Shown here: piece by piece, positions 22,163 through 32,300 of the stretch | Layout: every line of letters starts with the position of its first letter | Position numbering within the stretch: position 1 is the stretch's first letter | Origin: Rhizopus sp. PT2906 | Taxonomy: Eukaryota; Mucoromycota; Mucoromycetes; Mucorales; Rhizopodaceae | Assembly (NCBI GenBank): GCA_025529335.1 | Contig: JAMYHX010000007.1 | Span: 186,001 to 250,000 of the forward strand | Reading direction: 5' to 3' | DNA length: 64,000 bases | Position numbers and translations under genes: made by a program | Notes under the pieces: model-generated | Seen by the model: only the letters and a program-made list of their open reading frames with translations | Databases searched by the model: none | What the model was told of the DNA's origin: nothing

Positions 22163-22225
22163 TTTTCTTCTTAAACAGTCTTTCTAACTCTTTTTTAGGT
22201 ACTTCTTTTTCTTCTTATCTTTAAA

Positions 22226-22253
22226 TAAATGACGTGTTTTTATTATTCATTAC
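22226..22253. repeat. Shared 28-nt module, copy 2
   Basis: Second copy of the module at 20666-20693, with 27 of 28 bases identical, again followed by a GT tract (22255-22270) and again just downstream of a structured locus. Confidence 0.6.
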
Positions 22254-22288
22254 CTATGTGTGTGTGTGTGTTTTTTAATATAAGCAAT

Positions 22289-22557
22289 TCATGATGTCTT
22301 TGTAGCCATTTTAAGTGCTTCTATTAAATAATCTTTGGTAATTTTATACCCTTTTCTTCAAACAACGTATAATCGTCTCTCCAGCTCTGCTCTGTTTTTA
22401 CTTCCCTTAGAGTTAGATCACGTTTATAGTCAGAAAAAGCTCTTGTGGTAATATATTTAAATCCAATTACTCTATCAATATTTTTCATTTTGCACTTGCA
22501 GGAATGATTCCAATTGTTTATCGGTAAATATGATAATTTATTGATCTTGTGCCACAT
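22289..22557 (-). pseudogene. Decayed ORF of unknown family
   Basis: A minus-strand frame from 22557 reads protein-like (KNIDRVIGFKYITTRAFSDY, LTLREVKTEQSWRDDYTLFEE). After a one-base shift near 22352 it continues as KITKDYLIEALKMATKTS and stops at 22289-22291. No start context or conserved domain was recognised. Upstream sequence to 22890 on the same strand is open in places but not convincing. It is most likely a mobile-element or gene remnant. Confidence 0.3.
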
Positions 22558-24215
22558 TTTATGATATGCTCAGTAATCATTTCAATGTATCCGCGGCTTA
22601 TAAGAGACGTAGAATAAAGAGGTTTTATTAAAACTACAAATAAAAAAGCGCAGCTCAGAGAGCATTGATTACATATGAAGTCGAAATGAAGGCAACCAAG
22701 GTTGAACGAGGAACAATACTCAAAGGAAGAAAAAAGGGAATCTAATAATGTGCAAATTTCTCTCCAAATTAGGCTCGAAATGTGTAGTACACGTGTAATC
22801 GGAACAAAGCTAGAAAGGGGAACAATATATTTGCCGCTTACATATAGTCTTACGGGTATTTCGTCTACATTGATATTAGTAGTCATGACAATGACGGTAG
22901 GTACACTGTAATATTCGTGTTGAATAAAACTGCTTTCTCATTGCCTTATATCAATGAAGCAAGTGATAAATAGAGTAAAGGGACAGAAGAACAAGAAGCG
23001 GATAGCGAAGGAGTGGAACTAGCCAATGCAGCGACAAAATTTGATACCTGATCAATGAGTGTAAGCGTAGGGAAAAAACTAGCAAGTGCATTTCTGCTCG
23101 GAAGATTGGCTTAATTATTAAGTTGGCGACAATCAATATCCATAATGGGCCTAGCTTGGTTGAATTTTCATGTACATTCAACAGAACACGAGCAATCCCT
23201 CCCTTTCGAACATTCTTCGAATAACCCATTGCACATAATAGGTTACGCAATTTTTAGAAACACGCATTGGCATAAGCAGAGATGGTTGATGAATGCAGGG
23301 TTTTTAGTCTTTTTAAACCTATTTCTGTACACTTTGGTATTTGTCCATAAAAGGAAAGTTAGTCGACGGAAGGAGAAAAAAGCTTTACTTAAACAGAATA
23401 AAAAAAGATTATGTGATAATGTCATAAATCTGACTCGTGGCCGACCTTAGTGCGCTCGGATTGTAATTAACCACCAATAGGGATCATGGAATGCATAAGT
23501 CAACATGCATGTCATACGCTTTTGGCATCATGTTGGCTAAGAAATCAGTATCAACAGAGCCCTTGTCCTTTTTTTTTTTTCTTGTCAAAGTTTATTTTTA
23601 GTTGTCCAACGAGAACTACACACTGTGTCAAATTCTCTGTGGCATAGTTTATCATTGCGGTTATCTTTTTCAAGACAAATCATTAACTATTAACTGCAGG
23701 CAAGTCATTAGTATCATGACGCGTGTGTGTGTATGTGTATATCCGTTTCATTTCTTTGTGTATGTGCAGATCAATGAACCTCAGCATAGTTCAATGTGGC
23801 CTGGACGCCATTCATATAACTAAAAGCTTTTTCCGAACATGCTATTGACAAGGGAAATTTAATTTGACATTTCGCTTAGCTGTCCTTCAATTTTATCTAA
23901 TTTAAATTACAAATATTAATTTAACGTAATCCTTAGGCAATAGATAAGGTAAAATAGAAATCATGGGACAAGCTCATCAAAAACTATAATCTAATCCATG
24001 AGAAGCCAGTTTTAGCTTTGTTCAATTTAGAAATTTGGCTTGGTTCAAGGTATTGTTGTTTGTAAACAATGAAGCAGTAGAACCTTAATCTTAAAAGGAA
24101 AGTGACGTCGTTTATTTCATTTCCCTTTCCCTAATGGCTGAATAGTTTCTCCTTGCTAAAGGAAAAAACCGCCAAAGCCCTCTCTCTGCCACTCTCCGAC
24201 GGATCATAAATTTAA

Positions 24216-24222
24216 TATAAAA
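24216..24222 (+). promoter_or_regulatory. TATA-like box of the P450 fusion gene
   Basis: TATAAAA lies 50 bases upstream of the ATG at 24272, followed by a short pyrimidine-containing leader. Position and sequence suit a core promoter. This is inferred from sequence only. Confidence 0.5.
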
Positions 24223-24271
24223 ACTCTGCATAAACCCGCTTTTACCATCCTTTTTCTTTACTTATATTAAA

Positions 24272-27200
24272 ATGTCAACAGATAATACAACATCTTTAAT
24301 TATAGCCCTTCGTGGCGCACAAGATATCGAAACTGAAGGTCGTATCATTCGATTCGGTAATGGCGCCAATCTTGATACTGTTCGCGCTCTTGCTGCTGAA
24401 AAGCTTAGTATTGCTGGGGGATATGCAAATCTCCAATTATTGAATGCCAAGGGTGAACTTCTCGGTGGTATTGATGATGTGCGCAATCAGCAAGTGGTCT
24501 ACATTGATATCAAGGAACAGATTCGCGAAATCATACCTGGTCCTACAAAACTTCCCTTTGTTGGTAGTTTATACGAAATGCTTCCAAACTTGTAAGTACT
24601 CAATTGTGATTGATACCAAACAGTGGTACTTATATCTTTAATAGGACAGAAGGTTGGATAAGACAATTCAAAACATATGGTCCCGTGGTTGAAGTTTCCC
24701 TTCTCGGTAAAACCATCGTTGGCACCAATGACCCTGTCATCGCCGAAATCTTTGCTAAAGAATCTGAGTTTTTCACAAAGAAGATCACAAAAGCTGGTTT
24801 GGGTGAAATCAAAGAATTTGCTGGTCAAGGATTATTCACTACTGATACTGATGAAATGGACTGGCAATTAGCACATAAGCTCCTGATGCCTGCTTTTAGT
24901 CCTCGTGCTATTAAGGTAAATGCATATCATGAAACCTTGATTACATATATACTTACCAATTTCTTACTAGGCTTATCAACCAGAAATGGGCATTATCACT
25001 CAACAAACAATCAAGGTCTTTGAACAGTACCGTTCAGATGAACCTGTCGAAATCCTCGACTGGACTACCAACTTGACGTTTGAAACTATTGGACGTATTG
25101 GTTTTGGATATGAATTCAATCTTTTAGAAAGCCGTGATCAAAAGCCCAACGAATTCATCGAAGCCATGGGTTATTGTCTGAGACAAGCTCTTCAACGTGT
25201 ACAACAAGCTGAGTTTGTAAAATCACTCCCTATTGAAGCCAACCGTCGTTTTGATCGTTCTGTCCGCTTGATGCATGAAGTTGTCGAGAACGTGATCCGT
25301 GAACGCAAGAGCAGCCCTGACGCTACCAATAAGGAAAAAGATCTCTTGGGATTCATGTTGAACGCTCGTGATGAACATAACCTTGGTTTATCAGATGAAA
25401 ACATTAGAGATCAAGTTGTTACTTTCCTTATTGCTGGTCACGACACAACTGCCAATACACTTGCTTGGACCTTATACGAATTAGCAAAGAATCCTGACAT
25501 TCAAGCCAAGGTGCTACAAGAAATTGCCGATAACCATATCTCACACGATGAATTACCTACTCCTGAACAAATTTCAAACCTCAAGTATATGCATCAAGTA
25601 TTAAAGGAAACTCTTCGAAAGTATCCTCCTGTCCGTGCTTTATCCAAGTATTGTAAGAAAGAATGCATCCTTCCTGGTGGATACAAAATTAAGAGCGGCC
25701 AGCCTTGCTCCATTCAAGTCTATGGTATGCATCACAATGAAAAAGTCTATCCCGAGCCTGATCGCTTTGACCCTGATCGCTGGACACCCGAAGAAGAACA
25801 GAAGCGTTCTCGCTTTGCTTGGCTGCCTTTCAGTACTGGTCCTCGTGCCTGTATCGGCATGGCTTTTGCCTTACAAGAAGCCAAAACTGTCTTGGCTATG
25901 CTCTTACATCGCTTTGACTTCAAGCACGATGGCTCTGAAGTTCAGTATGACTTCAAGATGGCTACGACTAAACCTCATGAATTGTTTATGACTATTCACC
26001 CTCGTGAAAACTTCCCTCAGCCTAGTGGTAACGCATCACCTAAGCGAGCTGCAGCCCCCACAGAACCAACTAAGAGAGTCAATATGCCTGTTGCTTCCAA
26101 TGAAGGCAAGGTAGAAACTGAGCTGCCTCCTATTACTTTCCTCTATGGTACCCAAACAGGTACTGCTCAAGATTATGCTTCCGTTTTGGCTGATCAGGCC
26201 AAGAACTTTGGGTTCAAAAAGGTTACGGTATCCGAAATGGACAAGTGGAAGGTCTTGGCTGACGGTAAATTCATTTCTGATGACAAGAATACAAAAAAGC
26301 TCGATAAGGAATTGGTCGTTATCTGTACTGCTACCTACAATGGTCAACCTCCTGACAATGCTGAAAAGTTTGACAAGTTTTTAGAAGACAAGACAAGAGA
26401 AAGTGATCATGAAAACTTGTTGACTGGTTTGTCTTATACTGTGTTTGGTCTCGGTAACAAAAACTGGCGTACTTACCAATACTTCCCTATTAAGGTGAAC
26501 CGTTGTCTTAGCGAACTTGGCGCCGAACGCATATTTGCTAGTGGTGAAGGTGATGCTGATAAAGATATGGACGCCGCTTTCAACGAATGGTGTGCTCATT
26601 TCTGGTCTCATGTTTTGGATATGTATGGTATTGCTGCTTCTGAAAGCAAGTCTATTGTACCTTCTGCTGTTTCCAAGGAAAGCACTGTTGACATCACATT
26701 TATCAAGCCTACCGACAAGGAACACTGGGAAGCTGGTATCAACAATCGCTATGGCAACACGAATGCCACTGTTCAAGTCAACCATGAATTGCAAAAAGAA
26801 AACTCTCCTCGTAGCACGCGTCATATTGAGATCGACATTTCCAAGCTTTCTCCTATTGGTGAAGACGGCAAGCTTTACAGCGCCGGTGATCACTTGGAGG
26901 TCATGCCTGAAAACAATCAAGCTACGGTAGATGCTATTGCCTTGAACTTCAATTGGGTGCTGGACTCTGTCTTTGAAATCAACCAAGAGACGCTCTCTAA
27001 TGTCTCTCCTCGCTCTTTAGCCGCCAATATCAAGGGACCTTGTACCATCCGCAACATGCTTAGATACTATGCTGATGTTACCTCTCCTCCTTCCCGTGCT
27101 GTCCTTGGCTGCTTTGCTACTCAATTGAAATTGGTCGCTCCTGAGACTGCCAGCGAATTCGAAAAGTTGGTTATGCCCGATGCCAATAATCAAGATCAAT

Positions 27201-28000
27201 ATCCAGATTTCATCAAGAAGCACCGTACTCTGTTAGACTTGATCTATGCTTATCCCCAGGTCAATCGCTTAGATCTTCGTCAATTCCTTGCTGCCGTTCC
27301 TGTCATTCAGCCTCGTCGTTACTCCATCGCTTCATCGCCATTGACATATCCTCAATCTGCACACTTGACTGTGGGTGTAGTGGATGATGTTGTCAATGAC
27401 CGTCACTATCCCGGTTTGTCCTCTTCCTTCTTGAAATCTGCCAACAGCTTGGCCATTCGTGCTACACTCAAATCTTCCAAGAACACGTTCAGTCTACCCG
27501 AAGATCCTCTTACTCCCATCATTATGATTGCTGCAGGTACCGGTTTTGCTCCCTTCCGTGGCTTCCTTCAAGAACGCAAGGCACAGATGGAAAAACTTGG
27601 TGCAGATAAGGTTGCCCCCAGTGTCCTCTTCTTTGGCTGCCGTCGTGCCGATCATGACTACATTTATCAAGAAGAACTCGAAAACTATGTCAAAGATGGT
27701 GTTTTGTCTCATTTACACGTCGCCTTCTCTCGAAGTGAGCAAAAGTCACCTATCAAGTATGTCCAACACCAAATCCTTGCTAACGCTACCGAAGTCTGGA
27801 ATCTCTTGCTCCCTACGGACGGCAAGACCAAGCCTGCTGCTATCTATATTTGTGGTAGTGGTGCCATGAGCAGAGATGTCCGTCGTACATTCTGTAATAT
27901 GGCTGTTTCCTTTGGTGTTACTTCCTCTGAAGAAGATGCACAAACTCTTATTGGTAAACTCATGGACCAAAAGAGATATAACGAAGACGTCTGGGGTTAA
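24272..28000 (+). CDS. Self-sufficient cytochrome P450 / NADPH-P450 reductase fusion (CYP505/BM3-like)
   Basis: Three exons (introns at about 24594-24644 and 24916-24970) give about 1,190 residues. P450 domain: GPTKLPFVGSL start, I-helix AGHDTTA, K-helix ETLRKYPP (ExxR), and haem-binding FSTGPRACIG. FMN domain: FLYGTQTGTAQDYA, ATYNGQPPDNA, FGLGNKNWRTYQ. FAD/NADPH domain: RRYSIASSP (RxYS), AAGTGFAPFRGF, FGCRRADHDYIY, and a terminal DVWG with the aromatic stacking on FAD. Such enzymes hydroxylate fatty acids or related chains using electrons passed internally from NADPH. An unusual N-terminal block of about 90 residues (GRIIRFGNGANLDTVRALAA...LLNAKGELLGGIDDVRNQQV) precedes the P450 and resembles a ubiquitin-like beta-grasp fold. 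No membrane anchor is seen, so it is probably soluble. Codon use is strongly biased, suggesting high expression. Confidence 0.95.
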
Positions 28001-28089
28001 TTTACTTCACTTGCATTTTATTTTGTAAATATGTTTCAATAAAAAAAACCATTCATCTATTATTTTAAATAACATGGCTGTGTTGAATT

Positions 28090-29406
28090 TCAACGGGATA
28101 TATAAGGGGGACAGCAATACTCTTCATCGCTTGCTTCATTTAGATTATCTACAATGACTTCATCTTCACTATCACTTAGTAATGCAGTCAACTTTTCAGC
28201 ATAGAGCGGTTTTTCAACTAGAACATAAGGTGTAATGTTGTATGAAAATGCTAAATCATGTAAACTAATAGATGTATTGTCTATTGTCTCTTCTTCTGTA
28301 TCTACTGACTTTTTGATACCAATTGAACGGTTTATTCTTCTTTTTGTGATTGCGCTTGTGATGGACGATTTTATATAACTCTATGTATCAAATTAAGTTC
28401 ACTTTGTATAATAAAATCAAAAGAAAAAGTTTACCTCGGCAGCGAATAGCATGATATTAACCACATCTTCTCCTATACCTCCAAGTAAGCCATTTTCAAT
28501 AGCAATACTTGTCATTCGTGAATGTAAGGCATCCGCTGTTGGCAATCCTTTCATGTCGATGCATAAAGGCGCCATCAAGCCTTTAGAGTACTCTTGGCTA
28601 TAAGCTATTGAATACATCAGTTTCACTATTTCTTTTGAAAAAAAGACAAGGCATACTTGGAGGAAGTTGATTCAGTGGAATTGGTAATTGTGGTGGTCTG
28701 CTCACTCGTGTGCCTAGTAATCGATCTACATATGGCTTCAATTTGTTCCTATCTCCAGACTATAAAAAGATCTAGATTGTTAGCCGTATGGACGTACTTT
28801 TTTTGAGTGGATTTTACTTTGACAAGAGCCTTTAATCTTTCTCTATCTGCCTTGCTTAGTGCCATTACATCCATCTTTAGTCGCTTCTTTTTAGGATCCA
28901 TATCTTGGCCGCCTTCTGCTAGTAAACCGTCCTTTCCTCGTTTACGTTTGGCCCAGCCAACTAAACCGTGTTTTGAAGGTGGCGGTGTATCTGTTTGTGC
29001 GTTATGTACTGTACTTAGAATGAAAGCATTATGAAGGTGTGCTACATTCAAAAAGAGAGGTTGATGTTGTGATTTCTTTTTACAATCGATATATGGTCTT
29101 TTTACCATGTTGTCTACTTAGATAGAGATTGGCATAGAAATCGAATTCTTGTCTGTTGAGTCTTCCCATAACAAAATCCCTTAGAGCATCCCAGTATAAT
29201 GGTCCGTTCTCGCCTAATGCATCGGCCAACTGCTGCTTGATGGCCAATACATCTTGTCGACCATTAGCTGTTGAATGTGTAAAATGACTCTTGGGTGATA
29301 CTTTTTTCACTGTATCTTTTAATGCATCATCTCCTTCTGTAGGTTCTATCTTTGTTGCTGGTGTGGTTGCTACTGATGCTGCTGTTGTGGCCGTGGCTGC
29401 AGACAT
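28090..29406 (-). CDS. HFI1: SAGA complex subunit ADA1/HFI1 (TADA1-like)
   Basis: About five exons on the minus strand, roughly 390 residues. After a low-complexity Ala/Thr start, the conserved Ada1 block reads QDVLAIKQQLADALGENGPLYWDALRDF...GRLNRQEFDFYANLYL. Next come LHNAFILSTVHNAQ, a basic patch (AKRKRGKDG, PKKKRLKMDVMALSKADRERLKALV), a middle region ending QEYSKGLMAPLCIDMKGLP, then TADALHSRMTSIAIENGLLGGIGEDVVNIMLFAAE, which is the histone-fold-like segment that pairs with TAF12. An acidic tail (SDSEDEVIVDNLNEASDEE) ends at the TGA at 28090. It organises the core of the SAGA histone acetyltransferase in the nucleus. It is convergent with the P450 fusion, 89 bp apart. Confidence 0.88.
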
Positions 29407-30346
29407 TTTTTTTTTAAAAAAAAATATACAAAGTAAAAGCGAAACAAAAAAAGAAGGGGGTGTGTATGTATGTGGTAAATAATGCTAAAAAGCAGTCTGA
29501 TAAGAAATATTTAAGCAAGACTAGTGCATGAATGCATACTACTTTAGTTAAACAGTAAATAGAGCAATTAGAATGCCATATGCTTCATATGTATTCAATA
29601 GTCTTGCGTACATAGATAAAGACAAAATTAGAGCTCACCTACAATACAGTGGGACGTGTTTGATAAGATGATCATTATAATAACTCGAATATAATCTTAC
29701 TGTAGAGCATACATTCTACTTTCTTCTATCGCATCTGAAAAGAATATTAATAGACATCCTGACAACATTGGCGAGTAATCACACTGACCACATTAATATA
29801 AATAGCAGCCACAGATTCTCTCTCCTTATAAAGCGCACACGCGTCTTATTTTAATAATGTTCAACTCTTTTTCATAATGTAATTCGCAAGTCATCGACTT
29901 AACTGCCTTTTTACAATAACAAAGCTGAATACAATAATATCGTTGAAACACACATTCATTATAGTAACTCGCTACTACCTGACGTATTTAATAAGTTGTC
30001 TGAAGGAAGCATCGTAATAAAGTTTTGGTCAATAATGATTGAAGCTTTATTCTCAAAAAGCAACCTAATTGTCAACTGGTAAACTCAGGAAGATCCCTTT
30101 TAGAAATAACTGTATTAACTCTTTTACTATCTATCTAGGGGTGATACTATCTCGTACGGACCTGAGAAAACAAACAGAAAGATGGATTGTGGGTCGTACC
30201 TACCACAATTGCCGTTGCCTCCAATCCGACTTCGGATGTGGTTATAGGCTTTCTAGCCGCGCTTTATTCTCAGAAAAACAATAAAAGAAAATTTCCTGTA
30301 ATCTATACTCTTTACATCTTTCTAAGCCGCGCATCGCGGTACACAA
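29407..30346. other. Intergenic region with a repeat copy
   Basis: Upstream of ADA1. It contains the repeat at 29657-29937 and then the probable 5' untranslated part of the DIRS-like element (29940-30346), including a GC-rich palindromic stretch CCGCGCATCGCGG at 30328-30340. No host gene is seen. Confidence 0.4.
29657..29937. repeat. Copy of the Fanzor-element internal intergenic region
   Basis: About 280 bases that align along their length with 60985-61284, the spacer between the Fanzor pseudogene and the divergent recombinase pseudogene. Shared words include GTTTGAT.AGAT.ATC.TTATAATAACT, TATAATCTTAC.GTAGA.TATACATTC, AATCACA.TGACCACATT and AATTCGCAAG.CAT.GAC. Coding sequence of the element is absent on both sides. 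Confidence 0.65.
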
Positions 30347-31282
30347 GTGTCAGATTATGGTCTTACAGAAGCACAAATCATTGAGCTCATCCAGCGCCAC
30401 ACCGCACAGGCCGGTAGAGACAAATCAACAGAGTATGAATTACTAAGTGAAATCCTCGAGGAGCTGGAAGAGTCTTCCAGCAAGGAACTCAGGACAAACA
30501 CCCAAAAGTTTATAAAAGAAGCCTTGCAATACGACAGAGGCAAGTGGACCAAGTCAGGCGCAGTCAATAAGATGTTTGTCCAAGAGCTTAAGAATGCAAA
30601 AATGGATGCATATCAGTCGATCCAACGGAGGTTCAAAGATGGAGATCGACTTAGAGTTGCAGCAAGGGGAGCAACTGAAGTATTTGAAGAAATCAAATTC
30701 GCTGTTGAACGAGGTGGAGGAGACAACGACAGCGGATTCCTCGAACAAGTACTGGAAAAGGTCAAGCGTTTGGCCATCTATGCCTTTGCTGCCGGCAAAT
30801 CGATTGGCAATGAAGCAAAGAGCTTACTGCAAGATCACTCAAACTCCCGGGCTCCGTCAGGTATTTGGACGAAGAAAACGAAGATGACAAGGACTTTGTT
30901 TTTTCACAAGAGGGTGTCGACAGAATTCAGCAAGCCCGATACGAAGAAGCTATTGTCAACAACACAAGACATGGAAATTGACAATTTCGAAACAGGTATC
31001 ATGGCCAATACAGGGGAGGATTCAGCAGAGGACGTGGTCGAAAGAGTTTTAGTCAAGAGATATGGGTTTTGGAACAAGAACGAGAAGCAGCTGTCAATAA
31101 ATGTGAGAGAACTTATGGCGATTCGGTTTGCGCTACAGGCTCATCCACAAAGATTCCGAGATCAAACGATTCACATATATTTCGACAGCCGTACAGCTCT
31201 CAAGTATCTCTGTTTCTTTTTTGTACAGTTTTTATCCAGTGTTGCAATAAAAAAAAAAACAATCTTTTGGAGGCAGATATAA
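30347..31282 (+). mobile_element. DIRS-type retrotransposon fragment (gag fused to RNase H)
   Basis: The first 160 codons are a helical, charged gag-like protein (LTEAQIIELIQRHTAQAGRD, then KELRTNTQKFIKEALQYDRG) that starts at a GTG in frame, so the original start codon may be mutated. Around 30860-30990 the frame shifts: the better gag reading (DEENEDDKDFVFSQEG, and an RG-rich GQYRGGFSRGRGRK) is in another frame. The frame ends in SINVRELMAIRFALQAHPQR and HIYFDSRTALKYL, which match the RNase H domain of DIRS/Ngaro elements (the aspartate of D-S-R-T-A lies in the active site). The whole reverse transcriptase and the tyrosine recombinase are missing. This is an internal deletion derivative. 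Confidence 0.7.
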
Positions 31283-31852
31283 TATTTAACATTGTATTGA
31301 TTACGTAAACTGATACTACGCTTTAAATGTTTTGTGTAAAGAAGCTGAAGAAGTATCTTGCAAATATTTCAAAGCGAATAATGGTGCTGAAAGTTCATTT
31401 AGAGTTGAGCATGAGGAGTACATTAAAAAGTTATTTGACAAAGATATTATTTAGCAATTCATGGACTGTACTATTTCAAAGATGCAGCTCAATCATTATT
31501 TGAAGAGCACCATGCTTATTGCTGTTATGAGGTTCATTTTTGAACATGAAATAAGGAATTCTGAGATCAGCTTGCAGACAAGGCATGGGTGGTTTATGGA
31601 GTGGAAGGAACTAGATTTTGAAAATCTTGAATTTCAAACGCAAATCACTGTACTACTACTATTGGAGAATATTCTTACAAAAGCTATTTATGTGTTTATA
31701 TAAAAGGATCAGGTAACAAACCTGTTTTAGACACAAGGGAAAATAATTTTTTAAACATGAAACAATAGCAAGAAGCGGTATCAAAAATAAAGTTAGAGGA
31801 TAAAACAATAAAATTTAGGGGGGGATTGAATGCATTATATGTCAAAATCTTT
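31283..31852. other. Intergenic region with a possible DNA-transposon scrap
   Basis: Plus-strand frames at 31340-31700 (CKYFKANNGAESSFRVEHEEYIKKLF; LQTRHGWFMEWKELDF) resemble the N-terminal helix-turn-helix region of Tc1/mariner-type transposases common in Mucorales, with several stops. The resemblance is weak. The remainder is AT-rich, with a G7 run at 31820. Confidence 0.3.
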
Positions 31853-32300
31853 TTAGGTAAGTGTTACAGCAGACGATGAAGATGAAGAAGAGGATGAAAA
31901 GGAGTATCTACGGTCGAAAGGAAGAGGTGTAAACCACATAAAATCTGAGGGCATATTCATTTTTTCATTATGAAACACGAACGGTGTGGCCAGAGCATTC
32001 AGCCTGTTTGTACTATCTTGGTGTTCATCGTGAATAAATACACATCGTACGCCATATAAACAGGTCCCTGTTAGATGGAAAGTCTTGCAAATCTGCGTCT
32101 TATATTTGGGAGAGCGTTGAACATGTCTACGTTCTTGCTCGCCATGAGCAAATCGGCATTTATGTCCATATCTAAAAGGGGCGCGTATTAGAGTGATGAT
32201 AGTAAGTGGATAAAAAGATATATTACCTGCATGAGCCTATTTCTTGCCAGTTACGGCACATTTCAGTTTTGTATAGTCTGACTTGTCTTTCATCAAGCAT
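31853..32300 (-). CDS. Tandem CCCH zinc-finger protein (TTP/Cth1-like)
   Basis: Two exons (intron about 32174-32228, GTAATA...TTTTAG) give about 130 residues. Both fingers have ideal C-x8-C-x5-C-x3-H spacing: CRNWQEIGSCRYGHKCRFAH and CKTFHLTGTCLYGVRCVFIH. They are separated by exactly 18 residues, and each is preceded by the conserved (R/K)YKT(E/Q) lead-in (RLYKTEM, PKYKTQI). This is the RNA-binding module of tristetraprolin and yeast Cth1/Cth2, which bind AU-rich elements in 3' untranslated regions and promote mRNA decay. The protein is little more than the module: the Met lies eight residues before the first lead-in, and the C-terminal tail is short with a serine run. A TATAAAA box at 32396-32402 lies about 100 bases upstream. 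Confidence 0.9.

Larger units (their letters stand above)
18989..24215. other. Gene-poor region of about 5.2 kb
   Basis: No protein gene can be supported between the MCH1-like transporter and the P450 fusion. The region holds two structured non-coding loci (20083-20592 and 21789-22162), a 28-nt module repeated behind each, a decayed ORF on the minus strand at 22289-22557, and GT microsatellites at 20694, 22255 and 23722. Base composition within the two structured loci is clearly less AT-rich than around them. Confidence 0.45.

Noticed and set aside
26381..26986. 201-codon minus-strand frame
   Set aside because: It lies wholly inside the FMN/FAD part of the P450 fusion on the opposite strand. 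The sense frame has clear catalytic motifs, so this is a codon-bias shadow.
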